The notes under the pieces were generated by a model, which searched no databases, was not told the DNA's origin, and saw only the letters and a program-made list of their open reading frames with translations. A stretch of 64,000 nucleotides of DNA from Psychrobacter sp. BI730. GTDB lineage: Bacteria > Pseudomonadota > Gammaproteobacteria > Pseudomonadales > Moraxellaceae. Where the stretch lies: assembly GCF_013414195.1 (NCBI RefSeq), contig NZ_JAATTV010000009.1, forward strand, positions 1-64,000, written 5' to 3'. The position numbers and the translations under genes are program-made. This document shows, one piece after another, positions 9,106-18,604 of this stretch. Position 1 is the first letter of the stretch. Each line of letters begins with the position of its first letter.

Positions 9106-9172
9106 CGCATTATGAGACTCATTATCAATGATTAATTAAGAAAGTAGTTAATTAAAAATACGTTAATTATAG

Positions 9173-9203
9173 AAGAACTCAGCTGGTCTGGGTTCTTTTT
9201 TTG
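9173..9203 (+). terminator. Terminator of ohr
   Basis: AAGAAC-t-CAG pairs with CTG-g-GTTCTT around a 5-base loop, followed by a run of seven Ts. It lies 70 bases after the ohr stop. Confidence 0.85.
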
Positions 9204-9328
9204 TTTGAAATTTTGGTGAAAAAATAAAACCGCCAGAACATCTCGTAACGGTTAAGCAGTTCGGCACGCACTGTTTTTATCGTTATAATAAGGACATATT
9301 TTTATCTAATAGCTGATAAGTGACTTTT

Positions 9329-12307
9329 ATGACTGATAATATAGCTGACAATACCGCCGATAACGACCACAACTCCCATCAAGCACTCGATCCTAAAACC
9401 TTACCGAATTTTGACGATATGCCAAATGTGGCACTGATGGATACCAGTCACGTAGACAAAGATCAGCCGCCCTTTATCTTAGTCGACGGCTCGTATTATC
9501 TGTTTCGCACCTATCATGCCCTCCCAAAGACCATGCAAAACTCGCAGGGTCTAATCACCAATGCGATTCGCGGTACCTTGAATGCGCTGCTAAAACTGAT
9601 GCGTCGTTATCACCCTACTCATATGGCCGTCTGCTTCGATACAAAGTCACCGACTTTTCGCCATCATATGTCGCCTGACTATAAGGCCGCTCGTCCGCCT
9701 ATCGATATAGAGCTGGTAGAGCAAATTCCTTATATTCATCGTTTGGTCAGCGCCTTGGGTATTCCGCTATTACGTATCGAGGGTGCAGAGGCCGATGATA
9801 TCATCGGTACACTTGCCTATCGTGCCGTCGAGCAAGGTCACCATGTGGTCATCTCAACGGGCGATAAAGACATGATGCAGTTGGTCAATGATTGCGTCAT
9901 CTTAGAAGACAGCTTTACTGGTAAAGTCACGGATACACCAGCGGTGATCGATAAGTTCGGCATTAACCCAAACCAAATGATTGATTTTTTGACGCTCATG
10001 GGTGATGCCTCTGACGGTATCAAAGGTGTACCTGGCATCGGTAAAAAGACCGCTAAAGACCTACTCGTTGAGTATGGTGATATTGAAAACATGCTCAAGC
10101 ACATTGGCTTTATCAAAGGTCGCGGGGCGAAAGGTCTGATCGAACACGCCGACGATATTCCTTTTAATAGGAAGCTAGCCACCATCGTCACCAACTTAGC
10201 CATCGGTCAAGATTGGAATGATCTAAAAATCAATACCGACCCTTGTGCGCATATAGATGAATTGCGCGACTTATATAATGAGCTTGAGTTTAGAAATGAG
10301 CTGGCATCGCTCGATCATCCAAATCACCCTGCCAATGGCTCTAAAAGTGTTGCTGATAGCCAAGCCAATACTGAGTCACAGGCACAGGTAGCAAAATCGC
10401 TCCAATCGACCAATACTGACAACATCAAAGACAGTACTAACCATGATAAAGCGTGGCACACTGTACTCGATGAGCCAGCGTTTGATAGCTTGGTCGAATT
10501 GTTAGAAGCTGCTCCGCATTTTGTCATTGATACCGAAACCACTAGCGTTCATTGGCGTGATGCACAAATCGTCGGTTTATCTTTCGCATTGCAAGCACAC
10601 GAAGCCTATTACATTCCGCTTACGCATAGCCTAGAAGGTGATGAGCTAATAGCCAAGCAGCTTGATCGCGATACAGTATTAGCTCGCTTAAAACCTGTCT
10701 TAGAAAATCCTAATATCGGTAAAATCGGACAGCATCTAAAGTACGATGCGCATATCCTTGCTCACTATGATATCGACCTAGTCGGTGCGATACATGAGCA
10801 GCCAAATAACTGGGCGATGGATACCATGCTTGCCAGCTACGTTATCAATGCGGCAGCGACTCGACACGGTATGGACGATTTGGCACGCCATTATCTGCAA
10901 ACGCAAACCATCAGCTTTGAAGATGTGGCAGGTAAAGGCGCTAAGCAAGTTACCTTTGACCAAGTGGCCATCGATATCGCGAGCGACTATGCTTGTGAAG
11001 ATGCTGATATCACCTATCAATTATTTGACGTATTCAGCGTTGAGCTGGCTAACGATGCCAATAATGCCAAATTGTTACACGAGCTAGAGATTCCAACAGC
11101 AGAGATACTTTGCCAAATGGAAGCGCATGGTATTCTGATTAAACGTTCATTCTTAAACGAGCTATCAAAACGCTTTGATGAAGAAATTATCGCTCTAGAA
11201 AAACGCGCCTATGAAGTGGCCGGCGAAGAGTTTAACTTAGGCTCTCCTAAGCAGCTCGGTGAGATGCTATTTGAAAAGCTAGGCGTGGCTGGTGGCAAAA
11301 AAACCAAGTCTGGTCAATACTCGACTGGTGAGGCTGTACTATCAAAAATCGATCATCCATTGGTTGATATTACGCTAGAGTATCGCGGGCTGTCTAAGCT
11401 CAAAAGCACTTATACTGATGCACTCGATAATGTCGCAGATAGCGAAACCGATCGCGTACATACTAGCTACCATCAGGCATTAACGAGTACTGGGCGTTTG
11501 TCCTCAACAGATCCTAACTTACAAAACATTCCCATTCGTACTGCGACTGGTCGCCTCATTCGTCAAGCCTTTATCGCACCAGAAGGTCGCGTTATTTTGG
11601 CAGCGGATTATTCACAAATTGAGTTGCGTCTAATGGCGCACTTCTCAGGTGATAAGAACCTAACTCATGCCTTTAACGAAGGGTTAGATATTCACGCGGC
11701 CACCGCTGCCGAAGTACTTAGTAAGGATGTCGCAGACGTCACTTCGACCGAACGTCGTAATGCTAAAGCCATTAATTTTGGTCTGTTATACGGAATGAGT
11801 GCCTTTGGACTTGCCAAGCAGCTACAGATGAGCCGCGGCGAGGCACAAGACTATATCGATATGTACTTTGAGCGTTATCCAGGCGTCAAAAACTATATGA
11901 TCAATACTCGTGCCAGCGCCTATGAACAAGGTTATGTCGAGACGATATTAGGTCGTAAGCTCTATACGCCTGATATCAATCATAGTAATCGTATGGTCAA
12001 GCAAGGTGCTGAGCGCGCGGCGATTAACGCCCCACTACAAGGCTCTGCTGCCGATTTAATCAAGCTTGCTATGATTGCCGTTGATAAAGTGCTGCCAAAA
12101 GAACAAGCCAAAATGCTGCTACAGGTTCACGATGAATTGGTGTTTGAAGTAGATGCCGATAAAGTAGACGAAGTTAGCCAGCTAATTACTAATGCTATGC
12201 AAGATGTATTGACGACTACAGCAGTAGAAAAAGGCTGGAATGTAGACTTTGCAGTACCTTTATTAGTCGAGGCTGATAGTGGTCAAAACTGGGATGAGGC
12301 ACACTAA
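9329..12307 (+). CDS. polA: DNA polymerase I
   Basis: PolA fills gaps and removes primers in replication and repair. All three domains are present. The N-terminal 5'-3' nuclease (about 45-330) has DTKSPTFRHH, EGAEADDIIGT and the GIPGIG-type helix-hairpin-helix GVPGIGKKTA. The 3'-5' proofreading domain (about 380-580) keeps the metal-binding D and E in FVIDTETTS. The polymerase domain (about 600-992) has DYSQIELRLMAH, RRNAKAINFGLLYG and LQVHDELVFEV. A Ser/Asn-rich linker of about 50 residues separates the first two domains. A GTG at 9320 would add three residues; I prefer the ATG at 9329. At 992 residues it is slightly longer than E. coli PolA (928), because of the N-terminus and the linker. 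Confidence 0.96.
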   Translation: MTDNIADNTADNDHNSHQALDPKTLPNFDDMPNVALMDTSHVDKDQPPFILVDGSYYLFRTYHALPKTMQNSQGLITNAIRGTLNALLKLMRRYHPTHMAVCFDTKSPTFRHHMSPDYKAARPPIDIELVEQIPYIHRLVSALGIPLLRIEGAEADDIIGTLAYRAVEQGHHVVISTGDKDMMQLVNDCVILEDSFTGKVTDTPAVIDKFGINPNQMIDFLTLMGDASDGIKGVPGIGKKTAKDLLVEYGDIENMLKHIGFIKGRGAKGLIEHADDIPFNRKLATIVTNLAIGQDWNDLKINTDPCAHIDELRDLYNELEFRNELASLDHPNHPANGSKSVADSQANTESQAQVAKSLQSTNTDNIKDSTNHDKAWHTVLDEPAFDSLVELLEAAPHFVIDTETTSVHWRDAQIVGLSFALQAHEAYYIPLTHSLEGDELIAKQLDRDTVLARLKPVLENPNIGKIGQHLKYDAHILAHYDIDLVGAIHEQPNNWAMDTMLASYVINAAATRHGMDDLARHYLQTQTISFEDVAGKGAKQVTFDQVAIDIASDYACEDADITYQLFDVFSVELANDANNAKLLHELEIPTAEILCQMEAHGILIKRSFLNELSKRFDEEIIALEKRAYEVAGEEFNLGSPKQLGEMLFEKLGVAGGKKTKSGQYSTGEAVLSKIDHPLVDITLEYRGLSKLKSTYTDALDNVADSETDRVHTSYHQALTSTGRLSSTDPNLQNIPIRTATGRLIRQAFIAPEGRVILAADYSQIELRLMAHFSGDKNLTHAFNEGLDIHAATAAEVLSKDVADVTSTERRNAKAINFGLLYGMSAFGLAKQLQMSRGEAQDYIDMYFERYPGVKNYMINTRASAYEQGYVETILGRKLYTPDINHSNRMVKQGAERAAINAPLQGSAADLIKLAMIAVDKVLPKEQAKMLLQVHDELVFEVDADKVDEVSQLITNAMQDVLTTTAVEKGWNVDFAVPLLVEADSGQNWDEAH

Positions 12308-12517
12308 TCACTAACTGTCATTTTGTCAGGTAGTATTATTCATGCACCTTGCAGATATGACAGTTTTTGATAACTGATACTACAATGAGTCATTATATAT
12401 TGTTTATATTAACAATCACTTATGACCAGTTAGTTATATTTCATAACAGTAATATCTAAATATGGGGTTTATAATAGGTCATCTGTTAAACCCTAACTAT
12501 TCGATATTTTTTGCTTT

Positions 12518-12548
12518 AAAGTGAGCCTTTAGGCTCACTTTTTTGTTT
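12518..12548 (+). terminator. Terminator downstream of polA
   Basis: AAAGTGAGCC (12518-12527) and GGCTCACTTT (12532-12541) pair perfectly around loop TTTA, followed by a T-rich tract. It is 210 bases after the polA stop. I see nothing else in that spacer. Confidence 0.9.
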
Positions 12549-12585
12549 TTAACACATTCTTTTTGATACGCAGGAGTCATTTATT

Positions 12586-13122
12586 TTGAGCTCAGATGGC
12601 ATCATTGAAGTCCCTGGCATTATACTTTTGATAGCATGCCTGTTGCGTATTTTACAATATGTTATGAAAAGTCATGTCAAACAAATTAAGGCTTTTTGGC
12701 TGGCAGCCGTACTTATATTTGTTTCTGTCATTCGTCGAGAGTTGAACTATCTACCAGACTTACTGGTTCCAAGCGACTTTTCGATGCTTGGTCAATCTTA
12801 TGACTGGTGGGAGGACAGCGTCCTTACCGTTATCTATCTCGTCGCGCTTGGTTTGCTGGTCTATTCGAGGCATTACCTATGGGCAGTGCTAAAAAACGTG
12901 CCAGTTTCGCTCTATCTTAGCGTTACTGTACTTGCTGTCATTCAGTACATGGGCGAGAACGCTATTATGTTCCCGCATACATTTGGTGAAATTGTCGAAG
13001 AGCTGGCTGAGACTGCAATCTACGGTATTGCCTTGACCTATTTATGGCGATTTAAACTGGCTGACTATCAGTCATGTCTGGTTCAGAAGTTAAATTATAA
13101 GTTCGACCACGCCAATAATTAA
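12586..13122 (+). CDS. Four-TM membrane protein of unknown function
   Basis: The 178-residue protein has about four to five hydrophobic helices (roughly 8-24, 38-50, 78-95, 104-122 and 140-157). Charged residues sit in conserved-looking positions: RRELNYLPD near 50, DWWEDS near 73, and YMGENAIMFPH followed by EEXXE near 122-145. These Glu residues in or beside membrane segments could be functional, but I do not recognise the family. The start is a TTG at 12586, preceded by GGAG at 9 bases; the first internal Met is at residue 27, which would cut off the first helix. It is preceded by the polA terminator and probably forms its own unit. Confidence 0.65.
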   Translation: MSSDGIIEVPGIILLIACLLRILQYVMKSHVKQIKAFWLAAVLIFVSVIRRELNYLPDLLVPSDFSMLGQSYDWWEDSVLTVIYLVALGLLVYSRHYLWAVLKNVPVSLYLSVTVLAVIQYMGENAIMFPHTFGEIVEELAETAIYGIALTYLWRFKLADYQSCLVQKLNYKFDHANN

Positions 13123-13191
13123 AACTATAAGTTTTATTATTTATGTAGCGATCTGGCTATCGTACAAAGACTTAGCATAAATTTCATAAAT

Positions 13192-13224
13192 AATTACGAC
13201 TACTCATCTTGAGTAGTCGTAATT
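13192..13224 (+). terminator. 14-bp perfect hairpin after the membrane-protein gene
   Basis: AATTACGACTACTC (13192-13205) and GAGTAGTCGTAATT (13211-13224) pair perfectly around ATCTT. The T-tract after it is weak (GTATTC), so termination may be inefficient. The following bases up to 13400 hold no gene. Confidence 0.7.
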
Positions 13225-13412
13225 GTATTCTAATCATCGTCTTACATTTTTTGAACATCCTGTCACACCTTACTACTAGTGAAAAGTTGAATAAGCGTAC
13301 AAACTGAGAAGCATATTATCTACAGTGCAATGAGCGATGACTTTAACAAGTCAGCGCGATATTTTTATTTCTAATGATGGCGACATCTAATAACTACAAT
13401 AAGGAATTATTC

Positions 13413-13787
13413 ATGGAAAATTCAAAAAACCCACTACCAAAAGAGATGGATCATATTGACGGTAATCGTCGTGACAATAATGACAACGTCGATAACTTAG
13501 ATAACAATAATCAGGATGAACAAGACAACCAATTGGTTGATTTGGACAATCCTATGCTGCATACCATCGATAACGATGATGTGATTGATAATAGTGCGGG
13601 ATTTAATAACTCAGAAGTCGGTAGTGATGCGACTCAAGGACTCACACCTGCGCATCGTCAAAATATCGATGAGTCACGTGTCGATGAGATTTTGGTTCAG
13701 GACAATCTTGATGACAGTGATTATCCAGATGCGATGGATATTGTTGATAGAGAAGCGGCCGAACGTAGCAACGATGATGATTTTTAG
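13413..13787 (+). CDS. Small, highly acidic Asp/Asn-rich protein
   Basis: The 124-residue protein is almost entirely polar, with dense Asp, Asn and Glu and very few aromatic residues, so it is probably disordered. It has no signal peptide, membrane segment or recognised domain. The ATG at 13413 has AAGGA 8 bases upstream; the frame is open 13 codons further to 13374, but without an SD. A strong bidirectional terminator follows, so the gene looks real. The function is unknown. The C-terminal half (SRVDEILVQDNLDDSDYPD and DIVDREAAER) is less repetitive and may be the conserved part. Confidence 0.65.
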   Translation: MENSKNPLPKEMDHIDGNRRDNNDNVDNLDNNNQDEQDNQLVDLDNPMLHTIDNDDVIDNSAGFNNSEVGSDATQGLTPAHRQNIDESRVDEILVQDNLDDSDYPDAMDIVDREAAERSNDDDF

Positions 13788-13822
13788 AACTTAATACGAT
13801 TGTTGACCTACCCCTCTAAACC

Positions 13823-13859
13823 AAAAAAGCACGCTTAATATAGTTAAGCGTGCTTTTTT
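13823..13859. terminator. Bidirectional terminator between the acidic protein and hemH
   Basis: AAAAAAGCACGCTTAA (13823-13838) and TTAAGCGTGCTTTTTT (13844-13859) form a 16-bp perfect stem with a 5-base loop between convergent genes. Confidence 0.95.
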
Positions 13860-13901
13860 TATTCTACTATTCAACTTACTAAAACAGCGACTTTCGACTG
13901 T

Positions 13902-14921
13902 CTAAACCCAACCATCTAGCGTGCCAGCCCAACCTTTTACCAATGGCAAACTCAACGCTTCAAGCAATTCAATATGTGTTTCATCAAGGTTTAGAGCAGG
14001 AATATAATGATACTCTTGCCCGCCAGCATTAAGGAAGTTATCACGGTTTTCAATGGCTAGCTCCTCTAATGTTTCTAGACAATCTGCTGAAAACGCTGGA
14101 CTGATCACCTGTACCGAGCGCACACCTGACTTACCCCAATCTTCCAACACCACATCGGTATATGGCTTAACCCACTCTTGCTTACCAAAGCGTGACTGAA
14201 AACTGATAATCCATTCGTCATCGTTCAGGCCAAGTTCATGTGCCACTTGCGCAGCGGTACATTTACAACGTTTAGGATACGGATCACCTTTATCAGCATA
14301 AGGCTGCGGAATACCATGAAAACTAAACATCAATTTTTCAGGCTTGCCATGCTTCTCTTGAAAACGGCGAATAGAGTTGGCCAAAGCTTGAATATATAGC
14401 GGATGGGCAAAGTAGTCTTTGACAATCGTATAATTTGGCAAGTTGCGTTGCTTGAGCGTCCACTTCGTCAGCGCATCATATACAGCACCGCCTGAAGAGG
14501 CAGAGTACTGTGGAAACAACGGCAGTATGACAAAGTGATCAACCCCTTCACCACGTAGCGCGTCCATGACATCAGGCAAACCAGGATTACCATAGCTCAT
14601 CGCAGGATGCACAGAGACACGAAACGGTGCCACACTATCAGCCAAACGTGGTTCTAATAGCCCAACTTGGCTTTTTAGTATTTTACGAATCGGTGAGTCA
14701 CCTTCCCAAATGCTCGCATAAGCCTTTGCTACGCGTTTAGGACGACTGGGCAAGACAAATAGATTCAGAATAATAACCCATAGGAATTTGGGAATCTCGA
14801 TCACTCGTGGGTCTGACAAAAACTGTTTGAGGTAGCGACGTACGGCAGGTGCCGTTGGCTCATCTGGCGTACCAAGATTCACTAACAAAACGGCAATACG
14901 TGGGGGCAATTTAGGTTTCAT
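13902..14921 (-). CDS. hemH: Ferrochelatase
   Basis: HemH inserts ferrous iron into protoporphyrin IX, the last step of haem synthesis. The 339-residue protein has the N-terminal [12 protein letters not shown], the [14 protein letters not shown] segment, the catalytic histidine in [18 protein letters not shown], and the C-terminal [17 protein letters not shown] with its conserved Glu residues. Length and motifs are normal for proteobacterial ferrochelatases. Two cysteines in KRCKCTAAQ are a common feature of the gammaproteobacterial enzymes. It is monocistronic, with a shared terminator downstream. Confidence 0.96.
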   Translation of the reverse strand: MKPKLPPRIAVLLVNLGTPDEPTAPAVRRYLKQFLSDPRVIEIPKFLWVIILNLFVLPSRPKRVAKAYASIWEGDSPIRKILKSQVGLLEPRLADSVAPFRVSVHPAMSYGNPGLPDVMDALRGEGVDHFVILPLFPQYSASSGGAVYDALTKWTLKQRNLPNYTIVKDYFAHPLYIQALANSIRRFQEKHGKPEKLMFSFHGIPQPYADKGDPYPKRCKCTAAQVAHELGLNDDEWIISFQSRFGKQEWVKPYTDVVLEDWGKSGVRSVQVISPAFSADCLETLEELAIENRDNFLNAGGQEYHYIPALNLDETHIELLEALSLPLVKGWAGTLDGWV

Positions 14922-15125
14922 AGCAGCACTTTATTAGCAGTAAGTTATTAAGGGTTAGGTCAAAGTAATAAGAGACGATACTGTTAAGACATAGTTGAAT
15001 AGACATCTCATTAGTGTAGCATTTTATCCATTAATGACGCGGGCTAAAAGCGCCCCTATACAATTTGATACGCAGTTGCTATTTATTAACTCTTGATTAC
15101 TTGATGCTAGGACTTGTTCATTATT

Positions 15126-15220
15126 TGCCTATGGCGAATTTTACATACAAACTATGATCGATACGCTCGAAAGGCGCGCTCGACGGTTGTACTCCAACGC
15201 GCATCACCATACAATAGGCA
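15126..15220 (+). promoter_or_regulatory. Candidate structured leader upstream of metX
   Basis: The 395-base gap between hemH and metX contains a GC-richer block bounded by a 7-bp inverted repeat, TGCCTAT (15126-15132) and ATAGGCA (15214-15220). Inside, GTTG/CAAC can pair around TACTC, with GCGC segments on both outer sides, and GCTCGA/CTCGAC repeats precede them. It lies about 100 bases before the metX start on the same strand. It could be a cis-acting RNA or a dispersed intergenic repeat. I do not recognise a known riboswitch. Confidence 0.35.
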
Positions 15221-15316
15221 GGCCCAGTTTATAAAAACCGTGTAGGTAAAATAGCCTGTTAGTAACGTGCCATTTTGCTTTTATTTTATTGATGATTGTA
15301 GTCTTGCGAGGTAGCT

Positions 15317-16774
15317 TTGAACGCACGCTCTGATAATACCAGTGACCAGCATCCTAATTCACAACCTCACCCTAATAGCTCAGCCAATACCGACAGTGCT
15401 GTAGGGTCTGTGGGTGTCGTTACGCCTCAGAATTTTCATTTCGCTGAGCCCTTAACGTTAGAATGCAACCGTACCCTGCCCTCGTTTGACTTGATGGTAG
15501 AGACTTACGGTACGCTCAATAGCGACAAATCAAATGCAATTCTGATTTGCCACGCGTTATCGGGCAATCATCATGCAGCTGGCTTCCATAGTGCTGATGA
15601 CAAAAAAGCAGGCTGGTGGGACAATATGATTGGCCCTAATAAAGCGATTGATACCAATCAGTTTTATGTGGTGTGTGTCAATAATATCGGCAGCTGTTTT
15701 GGTTCAACAGGGCCTACCACTATTAACCCTGATAGCGTTGGTTCGGATAGTGTTAGTTCGGACAGCCTTGATTCAGATAGCAGCGATGAGCCGCAAGTGT
15801 ATGGCCCTGATTTTCCGCTGATCACCATCAAAGACTGGGTAAAAACCCAAGCAATGCTCTCAGATCGTCTAGGCATCGACGTTTGGCATGCGATTGTCGG
15901 CGGCTCAATGGGCGGTATGCAAGCGCTACAGTGGTCTGTTGATTATCCAGAGCGATTAAAGCGCTGTGTGGTCATTGCCAGTACGCCAAAGCTATCTGCT
16001 CAAAATATCGCCTTTAACGAAGTGGCGCGCCAATCTATATTATCCGATCCTGACTTTAAAGACGGGCGCTATATACAAGAAGGCACTTATCCTCGTCGCG
16101 GACTGATATTGGCGCGTATGGTTGGGCATATTACCTATTTAACTGATGACGCGATGAAAGCCAAATTTGGCCGTGATTTAAAATCAGGTAAATTCATGTA
16201 TGGTTACGATGTCGAGTTTCAGGTCGAAAGCTACCTACGCTATCAAGGCGAACGCTTTAGTGAAAACTTCGATGCCAATACCTATCTGCTCATGACCAAA
16301 GCCTTAGATTACTTTGATCCGACGCGCGACTATCCAATACGCGACTACCCATCAACGGTAGCAAAAGATACTACAGAGTCGGCAGTGCAAATAGAAGACT
16401 CAATCGCGGCGTCAGTCGAATCTAGCAAAGCCAATGCACAGAGTGAGTTAGAAGATGCGGTAACGACGATTGAAGATATTGAGTCTGATCGTCAGCAAGA
16501 GCTTTCTGCGCTTAAAGCTGCCTTTGCTCATACACAATGCCAGTATCTAGTCGTGTCATTTACCACTGATTGGCGTTTTGCACCTGAGCGCTCGCAAGAG
16601 ATTGTCGATGCACTGATGGCCACTGGTAAACCAGTCAGCTATATCAATATTGACGCGCCGCACGGACATGACTCATTCTTGTTTGATATTCCTCGCTACA
16701 TGGGTGCGGTCAAAGGATTTTTGACTGCGCCATTTATTACCCCTAGCCGCTCAGCCACAGGAGAACGCTCATGA
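15317..16774 (+). CDS. metX: Homoserine O-acetyltransferase with two polar insertions
   Basis: MetX acylates L-homoserine, the first committed step towards methionine by the direct sulfhydrylation route. It is an alpha/beta-hydrolase with nucleophile Ser197 (GGSMGG), Asp418 ([12 protein letters not shown]) and His451 (PHGHDSF), plus the [13 protein letters not shown] segment. Length is 485 residues against about 380 usually. The excess is a polar N-terminus of about 30 residues, a Ser/Asp repeat at about 139-158, and a Glu/Ser-rich stretch at about 340-393. All catalytic motifs are intact. Translation must begin at TTG 15317 (AGG upstream) or a nearby non-ATG codon, because the first internal Met is residue 60. 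The stop overlaps metW by 4 bases, so the two are coupled. Confidence 0.93.
   Translation: MNARSDNTSDQHPNSQPHPNSSANTDSAVGSVGVVTPQNFHFAEPLTLECNRTLPSFDLMVETYGTLNSDKSNAILICHALSGNHHAAGFHSADDKKAGWWDNMIGPNKAIDTNQFYVVCVNNIGSCFGSTGPTTINPDSVGSDSVSSDSLDSDSSDEPQVYGPDFPLITIKDWVKTQAMLSDRLGIDVWHAIVGGSMGGMQALQWSVDYPERLKRCVVIASTPKLSAQNIAFNEVARQSILSDPDFKDGRYIQEGTYPRRGLILARMVGHITYLTDDAMKAKFGRDLKSGKFMYGYDVEFQVESYLRYQGERFSENFDANTYLLMTKALDYFDPTRDYPIRDYPSTVAKDTTESAVQIEDSIAASVESSKANAQSELEDAVTTIEDIESDRQQELSALKAAFAHTQCQYLVVSFTTDWRFAPERSQEIVDALMATGKPVSYINIDAPHGHDSFLFDIPRYMGAVKGFLTAPFITPSRSATGERS
15734..15778 (+). repeat. 15-bp degenerate tandem repeat within metX
   Basis: Three 15-bp units encode [15 protein letters not shown] (residues 140-154), inserted in a surface region ahead of the FPLITIKD segment of MetX. 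The units differ at several positions, so the repeat is older than a recent slippage event. Confidence 0.75.
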
Positions 16775-17379
16775 GAATGGATCACCAACTGGCAGAGCGC
16801 TGGATTGCGCCGCAAGCACATGTACTGGACTTAGGTTGTGGCAATGGCGAGCTGCTTGCCCACTTACAGCAAAAACTAGGCGTGACAGGTTACGGACTAG
16901 AGATTGATGAAGATAAAATTAATGAGGCAATTGGTAATGGCTTATCAATTGTCGAGCAGGATCTCAACGATGGTCTAGCGCGCTTTGCTGATAACAGCTT
17001 TGACACGGTTGTCATGGCACGTGCCCTACAAGCAGTAAAAGCACCTGATGAGTTGTTGCTTGATATGCTGAGAGTTGCCCGTGAAGCAGTCATTACCTTC
17101 CCTAACTTTGCGCATTGGCAAAACCGCATTCATTTAGGGCTAAAAGGTATGATGCCTGTCTCTGAAGCGCTGCCTTACGAATGGTATAACACGCCAAACA
17201 TTCATCTATGTACCTTTAAAGATTTTGAGCTGTTATGTGCGCAGCATGATATTCATATTATTAATCGTTTTGCCGTTAGCGATTCTGAGAAAGGTCACAC
17301 ACCGCTAATGAAGGCGTTAATTAGGCAAGCGCCTAACTTGTTAGCAGACGTCGCTATCTACCGAGTGACCAAAAAATAG
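16771..17379 (+). CDS. metW: Methionine biosynthesis protein MetW
   Basis: The 202-residue protein is a class I SAM-methyltransferase fold with [16 protein letters not shown] (motif I), ARALQAV in place of a typical acidic motif, and the MetW signatures [10 protein letters not shown] and [21 protein letters not shown]. MetW partners with MetX and is needed for its activity in several proteobacteria. The ATGA overlap with the metX stop indicates translational coupling. The gene ends the two-gene unit. Confidence 0.95.
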   Translation: MRMDHQLAERWIAPQAHVLDLGCGNGELLAHLQQKLGVTGYGLEIDEDKINEAIGNGLSIVEQDLNDGLARFADNSFDTVVMARALQAVKAPDELLLDMLRVAREAVITFPNFAHWQNRIHLGLKGMMPVSEALPYEWYNTPNIHLCTFKDFELLCAQHDIHIINRFAVSDSEKGHTPLMKALIRQAPNLLADVAIYRVTKK

Positions 17380-17632
17380 CCGATAAATCATTAGCTATCT
17401 TTGTATTTTATAGACTGCTAAACAGTGCTGTAAGTACTGATATTAACCTTAATAGATTGTTAACTTAATATAATTTTTTAGTAACTGTCTGATTTTGTTA
17501 AGGACAATCAGGTACAAACGTCTATTAGACCTTGTAATTAGTATTTGAGTTTCGTAAGTTTGGGTGTTAAGCTAGCAAAATATTGTCAGCCACCCCACTA
17601 TTACGACCGTTTGTCTAATCAGTTAGGGTGAA

Positions 17633-17649
17633 ATCTCTGATTTAGAGAT
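17633..17649. other. Small hairpin in the metW/Sel1 spacer
   Basis: ATCTCT (17633-17638) and AGAGAT (17644-17649) pair around GATTT. CACCC (17591-17595) and GGGTG (17626-17630) lie just before it and can also pair. The 414-base spacer otherwise holds only the promoter noted below. No coding sequence is evident. Confidence 0.3.
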
Positions 17650-17726
17650 GACAACCCCCTTTTGCTAATGATTAGGTAAGTTCATATCGCAAGATTCCAC
17701 CTAATTGTTATCGCCGTCTGACTGTC

Positions 17727-17755
17727 TTTAGCGAGACAATGTTTAGCGGTACAAT
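17727..17755 (+). promoter_or_regulatory. Candidate promoter of the Sel1-repeat gene
   Basis: TTTAGC (17727-17732), a 17-base spacer and TACAAT (17750-17755) lie about 40 bases before the start codon. The -10 box is a good match and the -35 box is weak. Confidence 0.5.
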
Positions 17756-17793
17756 TTTTTTTTGCTTATTAACTGCCTAATTTTGGAGCTGCT

Positions 17794-18375
17794 ATGAAAT
17801 TATTAAAAGCTGCGTTGTTTACTGCATTATTTTCTTGTGCTGGTTTAGCCAATGCTGAGTTAATATCAAACGTACCGCTTGATACCTCACGTTTTGAGCT
17901 GATGCCTGTGAGCGAGTTGTCTAGTCGTGCCGCCCAAGGTAACGATCATGCTCAGTTCTATCTGGCCAAGCGTTTGCAAAAAGGTGAAGGTATTGCGCAA
18001 AATACCCAACAAGCAATCCAGTGGTATACCAAAGCGGCTCAGCAAGGCGTTGCCCCTGCTCAGCTGAATCTTGCTATCATGTATTTGCGTGGCGAAGGTG
18101 TACAGCCGAACTTGCAACAAGCCCGTCTGTGGTTAGAAAAAGCTGCAATGCGTGGCGATAACCGTGCCAGCTACACGCTTGCGCTATTAGATGAAAAGCA
18201 AAAAAATCTGGTCGATGCCTATAAATGGTATGACTTGGCTGCCCGTGATGGCATGCTAGACGAAAAAGTGCGTAACAAAGCACGCGGTAAAATTGGTCAG
18301 TTGGCATTAAACTTATCAAGTGATGACATCGCCAGTGCTCGTAGCAAAGCAGATACTTGGTTCCAGAGTAAGTAA
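17794..18375 (+). CDS. Exported Sel1-repeat protein
   Basis: The 193-residue protein starts with a signal peptide (hydrophobic 4-17, cleavage after ANA at residue 21). The mature part contains about three Sel1-like repeats, seen as AAQGNDHAQFYLAKRLQKG, then KAAQQGVAPAQLNLAIMYLRGEGV, then KAAMRGDNRASYTLALL. Such helical repeats form periplasmic protein-protein scaffolds. The partner is unknown. A good SD (TTGGAG) precedes the ATG. An intrinsic terminator follows 35 bases downstream, so it is a single-gene unit. Confidence 0.85.
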   Translation: MKLLKAALFTALFSCAGLANAELISNVPLDTSRFELMPVSELSSRAAQGNDHAQFYLAKRLQKGEGIAQNTQQAIQWYTKAAQQGVAPAQLNLAIMYLRGEGVQPNLQQARLWLEKAAMRGDNRASYTLALLDEKQKNLVDAYKWYDLAARDGMLDEKVRNKARGKIGQLALNLSSDDIASARSKADTWFQSK

Positions 18376-18408
18376 ACTCTAACTTTCGTATTACGAATTG
18401 AATATAAA

Positions 18409-18438
18409 AAAAGCTCAGTATTTTACTGGGCTTTTCTG
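18409..18438 (+). terminator. Terminator of the Sel1-repeat gene
   Basis: AAAAGCTCAGTA (18409-18420) pairs with TACTGGGCTTTT (18424-18435) with one G-T pair, and a short T-run is included in the stem. Confidence 0.8.
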
Positions 18439-18604
18439 TTTTCTATAACATCAAGCCAAGCAATACAAACTATTCAAAACCCATCTAAAATTTGCTACAC
18501 TACGCGCGCATTAATCAATTCCACAATTGAGATAATGTTATATACCTATCTACTTTTTTATTATCATTGCACTAGGTTTGCGACCTAGCCAGCAGGAGAA
18601 AGAC

